Shown piece after piece: positions 53,800-62,234 of a DNA stretch of 64,000 nt. Made by a program: the position numbers and the translations under genes. The DNA comes from an uncultured Eubacteriales bacterium (GTDB lineage Bacteria; Bacillota; Clostridia; Oscillospirales; Acutalibacteraceae). The stretch covers positions 124,001 to 188,000 of the forward strand of contig CAKSIG010000001.1 in the NCBI GenBank assembly GCA_934463035.1, given 5' to 3'. The notes beneath the pieces were generated by a model, which had not been told where the DNA came from, made no database searches, and worked only from the letters and a program-made list of their open reading frames with translations. The number at the start of each line of letters is the position of its first letter. Position 1 is the stretch's first letter.

Positions 53800-53831
53800 C
53801 AAAAAAATCCGCCGAGAAAAATCTCAGCGGA
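53800..53831 (-). terminator. Intrinsic terminator of the rplA operon
   Basis: A 10-bp stem TCCGCTGAGA/TCTCGGCGGA (one G-T pair) on the minus strand followed by seven T. It closes the rpmG-secE-nusG-rplK-rplA operon, about 20 bases after the rplA stop. Confidence 0.9.
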
Positions 53832-53851
53832 CGAAAAATCATATTTTTTAA

Positions 53852-54547
53852 TTAAGCGCCGAACTTAGCAACGTTGAGCTTTATTCCGGGGCCCATTGTT
53901 GTTGCGATAACGCAGGACTTGATATACTGTCCCTTAGTTGCGGCAGGCTTAGCCTTGATTATTGCGCCCATAAGAGCGTCAAAGTTTTCCTGCAACTTTT
54001 CAGCGCCGAAAGAAACCTTGCCTATGGGGCAGTGAATGATGTTGGTCTTGTCAAGGCGGTATTCAATCTTACCGGCCTTGGCTTCGGTAACAGCCTTAGC
54101 AACGTCGGGGGTTACTGTGCCTGCCTTAGGGGTAGGCATAAGTCCGCGGGGTCCTAAGAATTTACCGAGACGTCCTACAACACCCATCATATCAGGTGTT
54201 GCGATAACAACGTCAAAATCGAGCCAGTTTTCGTTCTGAATCTTAGCAACAAGCTCCTCAGCACCTACAAAATCAGCGCCTGCTTCTTTTGCGGCGTCAG
54301 CCTTGTCGCCCTTTGCGAAAACGAGGGTCTTAACAGTTTTACCTGTTCCGTTCGGAAGAACAACGGCGCCTCTTACCTGCTGGTCAGCGTGACGTGAGTC
54401 AACACCGAGACGTACGTGAATTTCTACCGTTTCATCAAATTTGGCAGTTCCTGTCTTAACAGCGACAGCAACGGCTTCCTCAGCGTCATAGAGCTTACCT
54501 GTTTCGATGAGCTTTGCGCTGTCATTATACTTTTTACCGTGTTTCAT
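53852..54547 (-). CDS. rplA: Ribosomal protein L1
   Basis: 231 aa, full length, with GTGKTVKTLVFAKG, GRLGKFLGPRGLMPTPKAGTVT and FDALMGAIIKAKP. It binds 23S rRNA at the L1 stalk and can repress translation of its own operon. No rplJ/rplL/rpoB follow, unlike the usual order. Confidence 0.98.
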   Translation of the reverse strand: MKHGKKYNDSAKLIETGKLYDAEEAVAVAVKTGTAKFDETVEIHVRLGVDSRHADQQVRGAVVLPNGTGKTVKTLVFAKGDKADAAKEAGADFVGAEELVAKIQNENWLDFDVVIATPDMMGVVGRLGKFLGPRGLMPTPKAGTVTPDVAKAVTEAKAGKIEYRLDKTNIIHCPIGKVSFGAEKLQENFDALMGAIIKAKPAATKGQYIKSCVIATTMGPGIKLNVAKFGA

Positions 54548-54600
54548 TGTTTACCTCCCAATATGTGGTTAAATCGGAATTTTCCTCCCACGAGAGAGAA

Positions 54601-55026
54601 TTAATCGACTACTTCAACGCCCATGCTGCGCGCAGTGCCCGCTATCATACTCATAGCAGACTCAATGCTTGCGGCATTAAGGTCAGGCATTTTTGTTTCA
54701 GCGATCTTTTTAACCTGCTCTCTGGTGATTTTGGCAACCTTAGTTTTATTAGGTGTGCCTGATGCACTTTCAATACCGCAAGCCTTTTTAATAAGAACCG
54801 CTGCGGGCGGAGTCTTAGTAATAAAGCTGAAAGAGCGGTCTGCATAAACAGTAATAACAACCGGAATGATAAGACCGGCATCGTTCTTGGTTCTTTCGTT
54901 GAACTCCTTAGTGAACGCCATAATGTTTACGCCGTGCTGACCGAGGGCGGGGCCTACCGGAGGAGCCGGTGTCGCCTTGCCTGCGGGTATTTGCAGTTTA
55001 ATGTAGCCTGTGATTTTCTGAGCCAT
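54601..55026 (-). CDS. rplK: Ribosomal protein L11
   Basis: 141 aa, full length. N-terminal IKLQIPAGKATPAPPVGPALG and the C-terminal RNA-binding AKITREQVKKIAETKMPDLNA with GTARSMG are intact. It is part of the GTPase-associated centre. GGAGG precedes the ATG. Confidence 0.98.
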   Translation of the reverse strand: MAQKITGYIKLQIPAGKATPAPPVGPALGQHGVNIMAFTKEFNERTKNDAGLIIPVVITVYADRSFSFITKTPPAAVLIKKACGIESASGTPNKTKVAKITREQVKKIAETKMPDLNAASIESAMSMIAGTARSMGVEVVD

Positions 55027-55182
55027 TTATTTGCACCTCCATTATTCGTGGTAACAGCGTAGTAATACGCCTGGCGGAACGGTCATATTCCGTCCCTCCC
55101 ACCGTGACACCTTAAACCTGTGTCGGGGCATAGGAACGCACAAAAGCGCGCCTTTTAATAAGCATTTCTGCATATTAACAAA
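55027..55182 (-). ncRNA. rplK leader with hairpins, possible L1-type autoregulatory RNA
   Basis: The 156-base gap between nusG and rplK has three hairpins on the minus strand: GACAC...GTGTC, GGACGG...CCGTTCC and GCGTA...TACGC, with a GTGGGAGGG stretch between the first two. The size, position and fold suit ribosomal-protein feedback control, but the exact class is not identified. Confidence 0.45.
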
Positions 55183-55710
55183 TTATTTGTCAAGGGATAT
55201 CTGGTCGAGTTCAAGCTCAACAGGGGTTTCCCTTCCGAACATTGAGAGAACAACGCAGACGTTGTTATTCTCGGTGTCCACCTCTTTGACGGTACCGCTG
55301 TAACCTTCAAGCGGTCCGCTGATGATCTTTACGTTATCTCCTGCCGCATAACCGACCTCAACGCTGTGCTTTTCAACGCCGAGAGCCGCCACTTCATCGT
55401 CTGTGAGCGGCACGGGCTTAGACGCAGGACCGACAAATCCCGTACATCCTCTGATATTTCTGACAACGTACCAACTATCGTCCGTAACGATCATTTTAAT
55501 AAGAACATATCCGGGGAAAATCTTGCGTTCAACTTCGCGCTTCTTGTCGTCCTTGATCTCGGTAACCGTTTCGGTAGGAATTCTGATTTCCTGTATCAGA
55601 TCCTGCATTCCGCGGCTCTCAACCATAGTGGCAAGATCGCTTGCGACCTTATTTTCGTATCCCGAATAGGTATGAACAACATACCATCTTGCTTCGTTGT
55701 TTTCAGCCAT
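55183..55710 (-). CDS. nusG: Transcription termination/antitermination factor NusG
   Basis: 175 aa. The NGN domain starts with ARWYVVHTYSGYENKVA and includes GYVLIKM and VRNIRGCTGFVG. The KOW domain (GDNVKIISGPLEGYSGTV) is at the C-terminus. Usual secE-nusG-rplK order. Confidence 0.97.
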   Translation of the reverse strand: MAENNEARWYVVHTYSGYENKVASDLATMVESRGMQDLIQEIRIPTETVTEIKDDKKREVERKIFPGYVLIKMIVTDDSWYVVRNIRGCTGFVGPASKPVPLTDDEVAALGVEKHSVEVGYAAGDNVKIISGPLEGYSGTVKEVDTENNNVCVVLSMFGRETPVELELDQISLDK

Positions 55711-55729
55711 TTATACCTGCTCCTTCGAC

Positions 55730-56413
55730 TTATGCGCCCAAGATGAGGGTAAGAAGTTGACCGAGACCGTAATCTACAAGCCAAATAAACGCGCCGACGA
55801 TAATGCACATAACCAGAACTATACCTGTGTTTTTAAGCACTTCTTTAAAGCCGGGCCATACTATCTTTTTGATCTCACTCTTATAGTCACGGAAGAAACG
55901 GACTATGCGCTTCGGTATGGTAAGTTTACCGCTTGCCTTAGCCTCAATATGATCGTCTATCAAAAGATATGCTATGGCGAGAACGGCAAAAACAAGAATC
56001 GCAACAGCCGTCAAAAGTACGAAAGACGAGTACTTTACGGAGGTTACGTCAGGCAACGGACGGGTATCGACAAACTTCCAAGGATTTGAAAGGGCAATAA
56101 CCAGCATATATATGCCTGATACCAAGCCGACAGCAGGAGCCGCATAGCGAAGTCCCTTTGCTTTAAAGGAAAATGCGCTCATAAGCGTAGCGATAACGGT
56201 AAGCCAGAAGCAGAACAGAATGTCGGACGACTTTGCCATATCGACCTCTGCACCCGCAACCTTAATCTTACTGCCGAACGCCAACTGTGCGCCGACAAGG
56301 TTCACCGTGTTCTCGCCGCTTACTATTGCGGCAAAGCGTGTGAAGAAAAGCACAAGCGCGCCCACGCCGAAAACGATAGCGGCAAAGCGGCAAATTTTAT
56401 TAACAACTTTCAT
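55730..56413 (-). CDS. secE: SecE with a four-helix N-terminal extension
   Basis: 227 aa. The C-terminal ~62 residues (about 166-227) match SecE: RFFRDYKSEIKKIVWPGFKEVL followed by one TM helix. SecE in most Firmicutes is about 60-75 aa. Here about 165 extra residues precede it, with four hydrophobic segments (about 8-30, 65-88, 93-112, 127-150). The frame is continuous with no ribosome site at the SecE boundary, so it is one polypeptide. It lies 19 bases before nusG, where secE belongs. The SecE part should stabilise SecY; the extension is unexplained. Confidence 0.85.
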   Translation of the reverse strand: MKVVNKICRFAAIVFGVGALVLFFTRFAAIVSGENTVNLVGAQLAFGSKIKVAGAEVDMAKSSDILFCFWLTVIATLMSAFSFKAKGLRYAAPAVGLVSGIYMLVIALSNPWKFVDTRPLPDVTSVKYSSFVLLTAVAILVFAVLAIAYLLIDDHIEAKASGKLTIPKRIVRFFRDYKSEIKKIVWPGFKEVLKNTGIVLVMCIIVGAFIWLVDYGLGQLLTLILGA

Positions 56414-56424
56414 CGCGCTGCCTC

Positions 56425-56574
56425 CTACTTCGTTTCCTTGTGTAGGGTGTGCTTTTTGCAGAACCTACAGTACTTGTTCATTTCAAGTCTATCAGGATCG
56501 TTCTTCTTGTTTTTCATTGTGTTGTAGTTGCGTTGTTTGCACTCTGTGCAAGCAAGTGTGATTTTAACTCTCAT
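56425..56574 (-). CDS. rpmG: Ribosomal protein L33 (four-Cys form)
   Basis: 49 aa. Zinc ligands are in CTEC (9-12) and CRFC (36-39), so this is the C+ paralogue. The ATG at 56574 is after GGAGGTG. A longer frame to 56739 lacks L33 similarity before this ATG. First gene of the ribosomal operon. Confidence 0.96.
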   Translation of the reverse strand: MRVKITLACTECKQRNYNTMKNKKNDPDRLEMNKYCRFCKKHTLHKETK

Positions 56575-56903
56575 AACGGCACCTCCCGCTTTACGGAAAT
56601 ATTTTTTGCTTTTACCTTGGCGGAGCGCTGCCCCGTCGGAAAAGTAAACGCCTCCCTCGGTCCGATCACGCCGTATGTACCGATACGCAACATATAGCCC
56701 GTACCGAAAAGCACCGTACAATATAAGCGATGACCGCAAAAACCGGCTCTTTGCAAAAAAAAAGAACCTTTCAGAGGTAAAGTTATTATACCATAACCAC
56801 CCCTAAAAGGTCAAGTGTTTTTTGCAGGCAAGCTGTATTTTAATTGACCGTGGAAATTTTCGGCGCAATATGTTAGAATAAAATTGATAAAGGAGGTTTT
56901 TAT
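56575..56903. promoter_or_regulatory. Divergent promoter region of rpmG and the SurA-like gene
   Basis: The rpmG promoter is TTGACC (56809-56814), 18 bases, TATAAT (56785-56790) on the minus strand, with an mRNA leader of about 200 bases. On the plus strand, TAGAAT with an upstream TG (56871-56879) is the likely -10 of the gene at 56904. I see no tRNA or other gene in this span. Confidence 0.75.
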
Positions 56904-57545
56904 ATGAAAAAGATAATTATTGCCTTAATCGCGGTTATTTCCCTCGGCGTTATCGGCACGGTAGGTATAATAGCCAAATATCACACTACCGCCAATGAGG
57001 ATAAATTTTTTAACTCAGCAAAAAAATACAAAAGAGACAAGACGGTGGTTGCCGTCGTTGACAACGAGAAGATATATAAATATCAGGTAGACTTTATGCA
57101 GTCGTCACAGCGGTTATCAAAAGAGAATGCCGAAAAAAACGGTTATGACGCTTCCGAAATAACGGTAGACAGCACGGACAAAATTCTCAAAAGCATTATA
57201 AGAGAGACCGTCGCCCTGAACGAGGCAAAACGGCTGAAACTTACCGCAAAATACAGCGATGCGAAAAAATATATAACCGAAAATTACAACGCAATGATGT
57301 CGGAAGACAGCGAAAATTCGCGTTTTATGAAGCAGTATCTTAACGAAATGAATTTCAGCGAAAAAGAGTATTTAAAACAGGCGTCGGAGGCGTATCAGGA
57401 TACCCTTACGCGCACAAATCTGTATAATTATTTTATAAAGGACCGCGAGGGTACCGAGGAAGAGCTGAAATTGCAATACGAGCAATACCTCGACGAACTC
57501 ACAGACAAAGCGGATATAGTATACACAAATGTAGAACTCAAATAA
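56904..57545 (+). CDS. Short SurA-N-like exported or anchored protein
   Basis: 213 aa. An N-terminal hydrophobic segment (about 4-25) leads to a helical Lys/Glu-rich domain like the chaperone half of SurA/PrsA (VVAVVDNEKIYKYQVDFM, VALNEAKRLKL, MNFSEKEYLKQASEAYQDTL). No parvulin domain follows, so it is not a peptidyl-prolyl isomerase. GGAGG precedes the ATG by 8 bases. Probably assists extracytoplasmic protein folding. Confidence 0.75.
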   Translation: MKKIIIALIAVISLGVIGTVGIIAKYHTTANEDKFFNSAKKYKRDKTVVAVVDNEKIYKYQVDFMQSSQRLSKENAEKNGYDASEITVDSTDKILKSIIRETVALNEAKRLKLTAKYSDAKKYITENYNAMMSEDSENSRFMKQYLNEMNFSEKEYLKQASEAYQDTLTRTNLYNYFIKDREGTEEELKLQYEQYLDELTDKADIVYTNVELK

Positions 57546-57561
57546 ATTGCAACAAGCACTA

Positions 57562-57600
57562 AGCCGAGGTTCTTAAAAAGAGCCTCGGCTGAATTTTTAT
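57562..57600 (+). terminator. Intrinsic terminator after the SurA-N-like gene
   Basis: AGCCGAGG-t-TCTT stem with AAGA-g-CCTCGGCT, then GAATTTTTAT. It lies between the convergent genes at 56904 and 57597. Confidence 0.85.
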
Positions 57601-58457
57601 ATCAATTTTACGGTTTCACCGGATTTTACGCACTTAACAACGCTGTCAACGCTTATCCAAACATCAATAAGGGTCGGGTTATAGACGGTGGCGCCGTCGG
57701 CGCTGTAAACAAGTCGGTCATACGCCGTTACATAATCGTATATTTCAATATTGGTCGCGTACCAAACGTCTTCCCTGCCCGACAGCCGCTCGCATATTTT
57801 TTCAAGCAGATCCCAATTATCGTTATTCTCATACTCAAAGCTGTGACCCCACAGATAGAGCAGCTTGGGAGTAAGCGAAGCCCCGTAGCCTTTATCCTCA
57901 ATAGCGTTGAACTTTTCTATGTAATCCAAAACGTTCGGATTAACGTGGTGGGCGGTGGGAACCCACGCAAGCCAATCGGTCGGCAGTTCAAAGCCGTCGT
58001 TATCGGCGCCGAGGGTGCGTGAATAAACAATATCGAGGTCTTTAAGATAACGCTTTATATTTTCATAATCCGCACCGTTTGCGAACGCGGTTATGCCGCT
58101 GTCGGGATACGCCATACCTCTTATTATCATTCCGAACCTTTTTTCAAGTCCGAGGCGGCAGTTAAGCACGTCGCTTATGCCGTCAATAGCGCGCAATTTG
58201 CCCAACGCGCGGTGTTCCTCGCCGTGAACCGCTATCTCGTGACCCGCATTAATGATATTCTCGCGGATCTCCTGTTCGGTAAGGTGCCATTCGCCGTCCT
58301 TTTCGGGTATAAAGCCGTTGTTTATATTGAACGTGCATTTAATGCCGTATTTGTTTAACGTATCCGCAAGGCGGATATCGCTGCGGCAGCCGTCGTCATA
58401 GCTGAAAGTGACCGCCTTTCGCAGACCGTTCGGGAATCTTAAAAACTTATACCTCAT
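57597..58457 (-). CDS. Polysaccharide deacetylase (NodB-type)
   Basis: 286 aa from the ATG at 58457 (AAGGTG six bases upstream). NodB motif 1 is FSYDDG and motif 2 HGEEH (H-x3-H). A GMAYPDSG motif and HSFEYE near the end complete the active site. There is no signal peptide, so it may act in the cytoplasm. It follows rlmH and could be co-transcribed. The substrate is not determined; peptidoglycan, chitin-like or N-acetylated sugar are possible. Confidence 0.85.
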   Translation of the reverse strand: MRYKFLRFPNGLRKAVTFSYDDGCRSDIRLADTLNKYGIKCTFNINNGFIPEKDGEWHLTEQEIRENIINAGHEIAVHGEEHRALGKLRAIDGISDVLNCRLGLEKRFGMIIRGMAYPDSGITAFANGADYENIKRYLKDLDIVYSRTLGADNDGFELPTDWLAWVPTAHHVNPNVLDYIEKFNAIEDKGYGASLTPKLLYLWGHSFEYENNDNWDLLEKICERLSGREDVWYATNIEIYDYVTAYDRLVYSADGATVYNPTLIDVWISVDSVVKCVKSGETVKLI

Positions 58458-58475
58458 AAAAATCACCTTTTTAAT

Positions 58476-58955
58476 CTATTTATGATAAGCGGAGCCTTCA
58501 TTTATTTTAAAGCCCCGATATATCTGTTCAAGCAGCATTATTCTAAAAAGCTGGTGCGGAAATGTCATATCCGACACGGACAGGCGTATATCCGCCCTTT
58601 TCTTCACCAAATCGGCAAGCCCGTAAGAACTGCCGATTATGAACGTCATACCGCCCGAGGAAAACTGCGCCGACGACAGCGTTTTCGCAAAGTCCTCGCT
58701 CGACAGCTTTTTACCCTCTATACACATAGCCGCCACATAGGAGGACTCGGGTATCCTTTTAAAGACAGCCTGCGCCTCCTTTTCAAGCGCGGAGTTTATT
58801 TCGTTTTGGGAGGGGTTATCATTAAGCCGTTCAGGCTCAATTTCAACCACCTGCAACTTGCAATAGCGTGACAGCCGCTTTAAATATTCGTCCGACGCGT
58901 CCTTCAAATATTTTTCTTTCAGCTTTGAAAGAGCTATTAAGGTAACCTTTATCAT
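58476..58955 (-). CDS. rlmH: 23S rRNA (pseudouridine(1915)-N3)-methyltransferase
   Basis: 159 aa, full length, with MTFIIGSSYGL (SAM knot; GS in place of the usual GG) and the C-terminal YRGFKINEGSAYHK tail typical of SPOUT RlmH. Overlaps the MBL gene by 4 bases. Confidence 0.95.
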   Translation of the reverse strand: MIKVTLIALSKLKEKYLKDASDEYLKRLSRYCKLQVVEIEPERLNDNPSQNEINSALEKEAQAVFKRIPESSYVAAMCIEGKKLSSEDFAKTLSSAQFSSGGMTFIIGSSYGLADLVKKRADIRLSVSDMTFPHQLFRIMLLEQIYRGFKINEGSAYHK

Positions 58956-59749
58956 ATAACCGACACCCTGTTCCCCTCAGGCGACGCAACCGACAGAATA
59001 TAGTCCCGTCCGTTCTCGGCGCCTATGTCCATAAGCGCCGCCTCAGCCGTTTTCTTAGCCAGCATAGGCACGTTGTTTTTAAGGCTCAAATGGGCAAGTA
59101 TAAAACGGGTCGTTCCGCTTTTTAGGAGGTTTGGCAGTTCACAGGCGCAGGCGTTGTTGGAGATATGTCCCCTCTCGGACAGAATACGCATTTTTAAAAC
59201 AGGCGGATACGGTCCGTGCTTTAACATTTCTATATCGTGATTTGATTCTATTACGGTAAGGAAAGAGCCGTTCAAGGCATTACGCACCTCATCGGTAACA
59301 ACGCCGAGGTCGGTGCAGACCGATACCTTTTTACCGTCGGGCAGGGTTACAACATAACCGCTTGAACCGTCGCAGTCGTGGCTTGTGGCAAAACGCCCTA
59401 TTGAAATTCCGCCTATTTCAACACTTTCGGAGCCGATCGGTATTACCCTTGCGCCGCTCGGCAGTCTGTCCGCCTTTGCAAGGGCAGACAAAGTTTTTTC
59501 GGAGGCAATTATCGGCACGCCCGTGTTTTTCAAAAAGGTTTTTAATCCCTTAACGTGGTCTATATGCTCGTGGGTAACGGCAACAGCCTTTATTTCGGAA
59601 TAATCGCCGCCCGCGCGTTCTATCGCCGCGCATATTGACTTCATAGACGCGCCCGCGTCTATAAGCAGAGAGCCTTTTTCCGTTCCGATATATGTACTGT
59701 TCCCCGTAGAACCGCTGAACAGTGGACAAATTTTAGACAATGATTTCAC
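58952..59749 (-). CDS. Metallo-beta-lactamase fold hydrolase, YycJ type
   Basis: 265 aa. Metal ligands are visible in THEHIDHVKG (HxHxDH) and TSHDCDG, plus a C-terminal HLS. YycJ-like MBL proteins are often near walKR or rlmH and act in DNA repair. Here rlmH follows, but the walKR genes do not. Confidence 0.9.
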   Translation of the reverse strand: MKSLSKICPLFSGSTGNSTYIGTEKGSLLIDAGASMKSICAAIERAGGDYSEIKAVAVTHEHIDHVKGLKTFLKNTGVPIIASEKTLSALAKADRLPSGARVIPIGSESVEIGGISIGRFATSHDCDGSSGYVVTLPDGKKVSVCTDLGVVTDEVRNALNGSFLTVIESNHDIEMLKHGPYPPVLKMRILSERGHISNNACACELPNLLKSGTTRFILAHLSLKNNVPMLAKKTAEAALMDIGAENGRDYILSVASPEGNRVSVI

Positions 59750-59773
59750 CTTTTCTGCCGCACCAAATAGTGT

Positions 59774-59797
59774 AAAAACCGCCTGTTCGGCGGTTTT
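59774..59797 (-). terminator. Intrinsic terminator of murA
   Basis: AAAACCGCC stem, 5-base loop, GGCGGTTTTT on the minus strand. The murA stop lies in the stem. Confidence 0.85.
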
Positions 59798-61082
59798 ATG
59801 CGTTTTTCAAAACAACTGTATCGGGAATTATCGGCACCCTTTTAATATCGGCGCCGAGCGCGCTGAATTTTTCAACGACTTCCTCATAACCCCTGTCAAT
59901 ATGGACTATGTCTTCAATCTCGGTCTGACCCTTAGCCATAAGACCCGCGATTATCATAGCGGCGCCCGCGCGCAGATCGACCGCCTTTACGGGAGCCGAA
60001 TTGAGCGATTTAACGCCCGTTATTACCGCCATTTTACCGTCAACCTGAATATCAGCGCCCATAAGCGTGAGTTGGTCAACATATCTGAAACGGCTGTCCC
60101 AAACGCCCTCGGTTATTATGCTTGTCCCGTCCGCCACGGAAAGAACCGTAGCTATCTGCGGCTGCATATCGGTCGGGAAACCCGGGTGGGGCATAGTTTT
60201 AATGTTGCATTTATGCGGTCTGCCGTTCATACGGACGCGCAGCGCCTCGTCGAACTCGGTTATTTCCGCGCCCATTTCTATCAGCTTTAAAACGATTGAT
60301 TCAAGATGCTTCGGGGTTATATTTGTAACAAGAACATCGCCGCCCGTAGCAACAGCGGCAGCCATATATGTTCCCGCCTCTATCTGATCGGGTATAATAC
60401 TGTAAGACGTACCCTTTAAATGCTCGACACCGCGTATTTTTATAACGCTTGTTCCCGCGCCCATTATATTTGCGCCCATTGAATTAAGGAAGTTCGCAAG
60501 GTCAACAATATGGGGCTCGCGCGCGGCGTTTTCAATAACCGTAAGTCCCTTGACCTTTGCCGCGGCAAGCATAATATTTATAGTCGCGCCGACCGAAACA
60601 ACGTCAAGATACACCGAACAGCCGCTCAGCGAATCTGAACGGGCGTCAACCATACCGTTGTCGATAGTGACCTTGGCTCCGAGAGCCTCAAAGCCCTTTA
60701 TATGTTGGTCTATCGGTCTTACGCCGAAATCGCACCCGCCGGGAGGAGCCACCCTCGCTCTGCCCATTCTGCCGAGAAGCGCGCCGAGGAAATAGCTTGA
60801 CGCGCGCATACCCGCCGCAGTTTCCTTGGAAACAACAAACGAATTAACGTGACGCGGGTCTATTTCGACCGTAGACTTATTTATTATCCGTATTCCTGCG
60901 CCGAGGCTCTTCATAGCCTTAAAAATCGTTGACACATCGGAAATATTCGGCAAATTTTCAATAACACAAGGCTCGTCCGCAAGCAAAACAGCGGGTAAGA
61001 TAGCAACCGCGGCGTTTTTTGCGCCGCTTATCTTAACTTCACCCATTAGCGGCTTTCCGCCGTTGATAACAAATTTATCCAA
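59796..61082 (-). CDS. murA: UDP-N-acetylglucosamine 1-carboxyvinyltransferase
   Basis: 428 aa. The start is the TTG at 61082 (GGGAG eight bases upstream), giving MDKFVINGGKPL. SGAKNAAVAILPA and the active-site PPGGCDFGVRPIDQHIKG, with the catalytic Cys, are intact. First committed step of peptidoglycan synthesis. It stands alone between its own promoter and terminator. Confidence 0.97.
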   Translation of the reverse strand: MDKFVINGGKPLMGEVKISGAKNAAVAILPAVLLADEPCVIENLPNISDVSTIFKAMKSLGAGIRIINKSTVEIDPRHVNSFVVSKETAAGMRASSYFLGALLGRMGRARVAPPGGCDFGVRPIDQHIKGFEALGAKVTIDNGMVDARSDSLSGCSVYLDVVSVGATINIMLAAAKVKGLTVIENAAREPHIVDLANFLNSMGANIMGAGTSVIKIRGVEHLKGTSYSIIPDQIEAGTYMAAAVATGGDVLVTNITPKHLESIVLKLIEMGAEITEFDEALRVRMNGRPHKCNIKTMPHPGFPTDMQPQIATVLSVADGTSIITEGVWDSRFRYVDQLTLMGADIQVDGKMAVITGVKSLNSAPVKAVDLRAGAAMIIAGLMAKGQTEIEDIVHIDRGYEEVVEKFSALGADIKRVPIIPDTVVLKNA

Positions 61083-61175
61083 ACAAGGCACTCCCAGTCA
61101 CATCAGTTTTTCAAATTACAATCATACTAATAGTGTTGCCTGATTACAAAAAACAATTCTTAACATAACAATAGT

Positions 61176-61204
61176 ATTATAATAAAAATTGCACGTTTTG
61201 TCAA
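61176..61204 (-). promoter_or_regulatory. Consensus sigma-A promoter of murA
   Basis: TTGACA (61199-61204), 17 bases, TATAAT (61176-61181) on the minus strand, both boxes perfect; the leader is about 90 bases. Confidence 0.92.
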
Positions 61205-61208
61205 TTAA

Positions 61209-61250
61209 AATATGCACCTCAAAAAGCGCCTGACTTTTGGGGTGCATATT
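61209..61250 (-). terminator. Terminator of the rpmH-jag operon
   Basis: A 16-base stem with one mismatch (ATATGCACCxCAAAA type) then TTTAATT on the minus strand, 19 bases after the jag stop. Confidence 0.8.
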
Positions 61251-61268
61251 ATTGATTTTAATTAAAAT

Positions 61269-62216
61269 TTAATTTATTTTTCCGTAAAGCGGCGTGTCGC
61301 TGTCCTTCTTGGGTTCGCGCGACGGAACCGAAGAAACGGTATTGCTTCTTCTCGGCGCGTTTCTGCGGTCACGGTCGTTTCTCGGTCTTCTCGGGGGACG
61401 CATTTCTCCGCCCTCAACGCCGATAACAACACGTCTTCCGCTGCCCTCGCCGAATGAGCTTGATACAACGCCGTCTATTTCCTGAACCGCCGTATGGATT
61501 ATTCTTCTCTCATAAGGATTCATCGGTTCAAGACTGCGGCTTCTGCCCGTTTTAAGAACCTGCTCGCTCACGCGGACGGCAAGATTGCGCAAAGTTTCCT
61601 CGCGTTTTTCGCGGTAGTCGCCTATATTAAGCGTTACCTTATAATATCCGCCGCCGTTGTTGGCAGCAAGACCCGTAAGATATTGAAGGGCGTCAAGCGT
61701 TTCGCCCCTGTGGCCGATAATAACGCCAAGACCCTCGCCGTCAAGCGTTATAAGCGCGGCGTTTTCTTTCTCTGCAACCTTTACCGAAATATCGGTGCAG
61801 CCGAGTGAATTTAAAATATTTTTTAAATATGCAACGGCTTTTGCGGCGCGCGACTGCGGATCTAATTTGTCGGCGTCAACCGCCTCGCCGAACCCGTCAA
61901 ACGCACGGCTTGGTGCGGGTGCGGGCTTTTTCTTTTCCTGCTTTTCGGCAGGCGCTTTTTTATCAGCCGTTTTCTTTTCGGCTTTAACAGGAGCTTTTTT
62001 AGCCTGTTTTTTGTCGTTCTTAACAGCCTTGTCGGGTATTTCAACATAAACCCTGACCTCGGCTTTACTGCCGCCGAACAGACCGAGCGTCTTTTTCTTC
62101 GGCATAGTGATTATTTCAAACTGTATATCTTCGTCGGCTCCCGCGTTGAGATTTGCAACGGCATTTTCCCTTGCTTCGTCTATCGTCGAGCCGAAACCTC
62201 TTGCTTCTTTGATCAA
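61269..62216 (-). CDS. jag: RNA-binding protein Jag/KhpB
   Basis: 315 aa from the TTG at 62216 (AGGAG eight bases upstream). Jag_N (1-50), a long Lys/Ala/Pro linker (about 70-125), KH domain (about 130-200; GVIIGHRGETLDALQYL), R3H domain (about 205-265) and an Arg/Pro-rich tail. It pairs with YidC in the usual order. Confidence 0.94.
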   Translation of the reverse strand: MIKEARGFGSTIDEARENAVANLNAGADEDIQFEIITMPKKKTLGLFGGSKAEVRVYVEIPDKAVKNDKKQAKKAPVKAEKKTADKKAPAEKQEKKKPAPAPSRAFDGFGEAVDADKLDPQSRAAKAVAYLKNILNSLGCTDISVKVAEKENAALITLDGEGLGVIIGHRGETLDALQYLTGLAANNGGGYYKVTLNIGDYREKREETLRNLAVRVSEQVLKTGRSRSLEPMNPYERRIIHTAVQEIDGVVSSSFGEGSGRRVVIGVEGGEMRPPRRPRNDRDRRNAPRRSNTVSSVPSREPKKDSDTPLYGKIN

Positions 62217-62234
62217 GAAGACCACTCCTTACTG

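Noticed and set aside
56575..56780. tRNA gene upstream of rpmG
   Set aside because: I looked for a cloverleaf and a GGTTCGAATCC-type T-arm on the minus strand and saw none.
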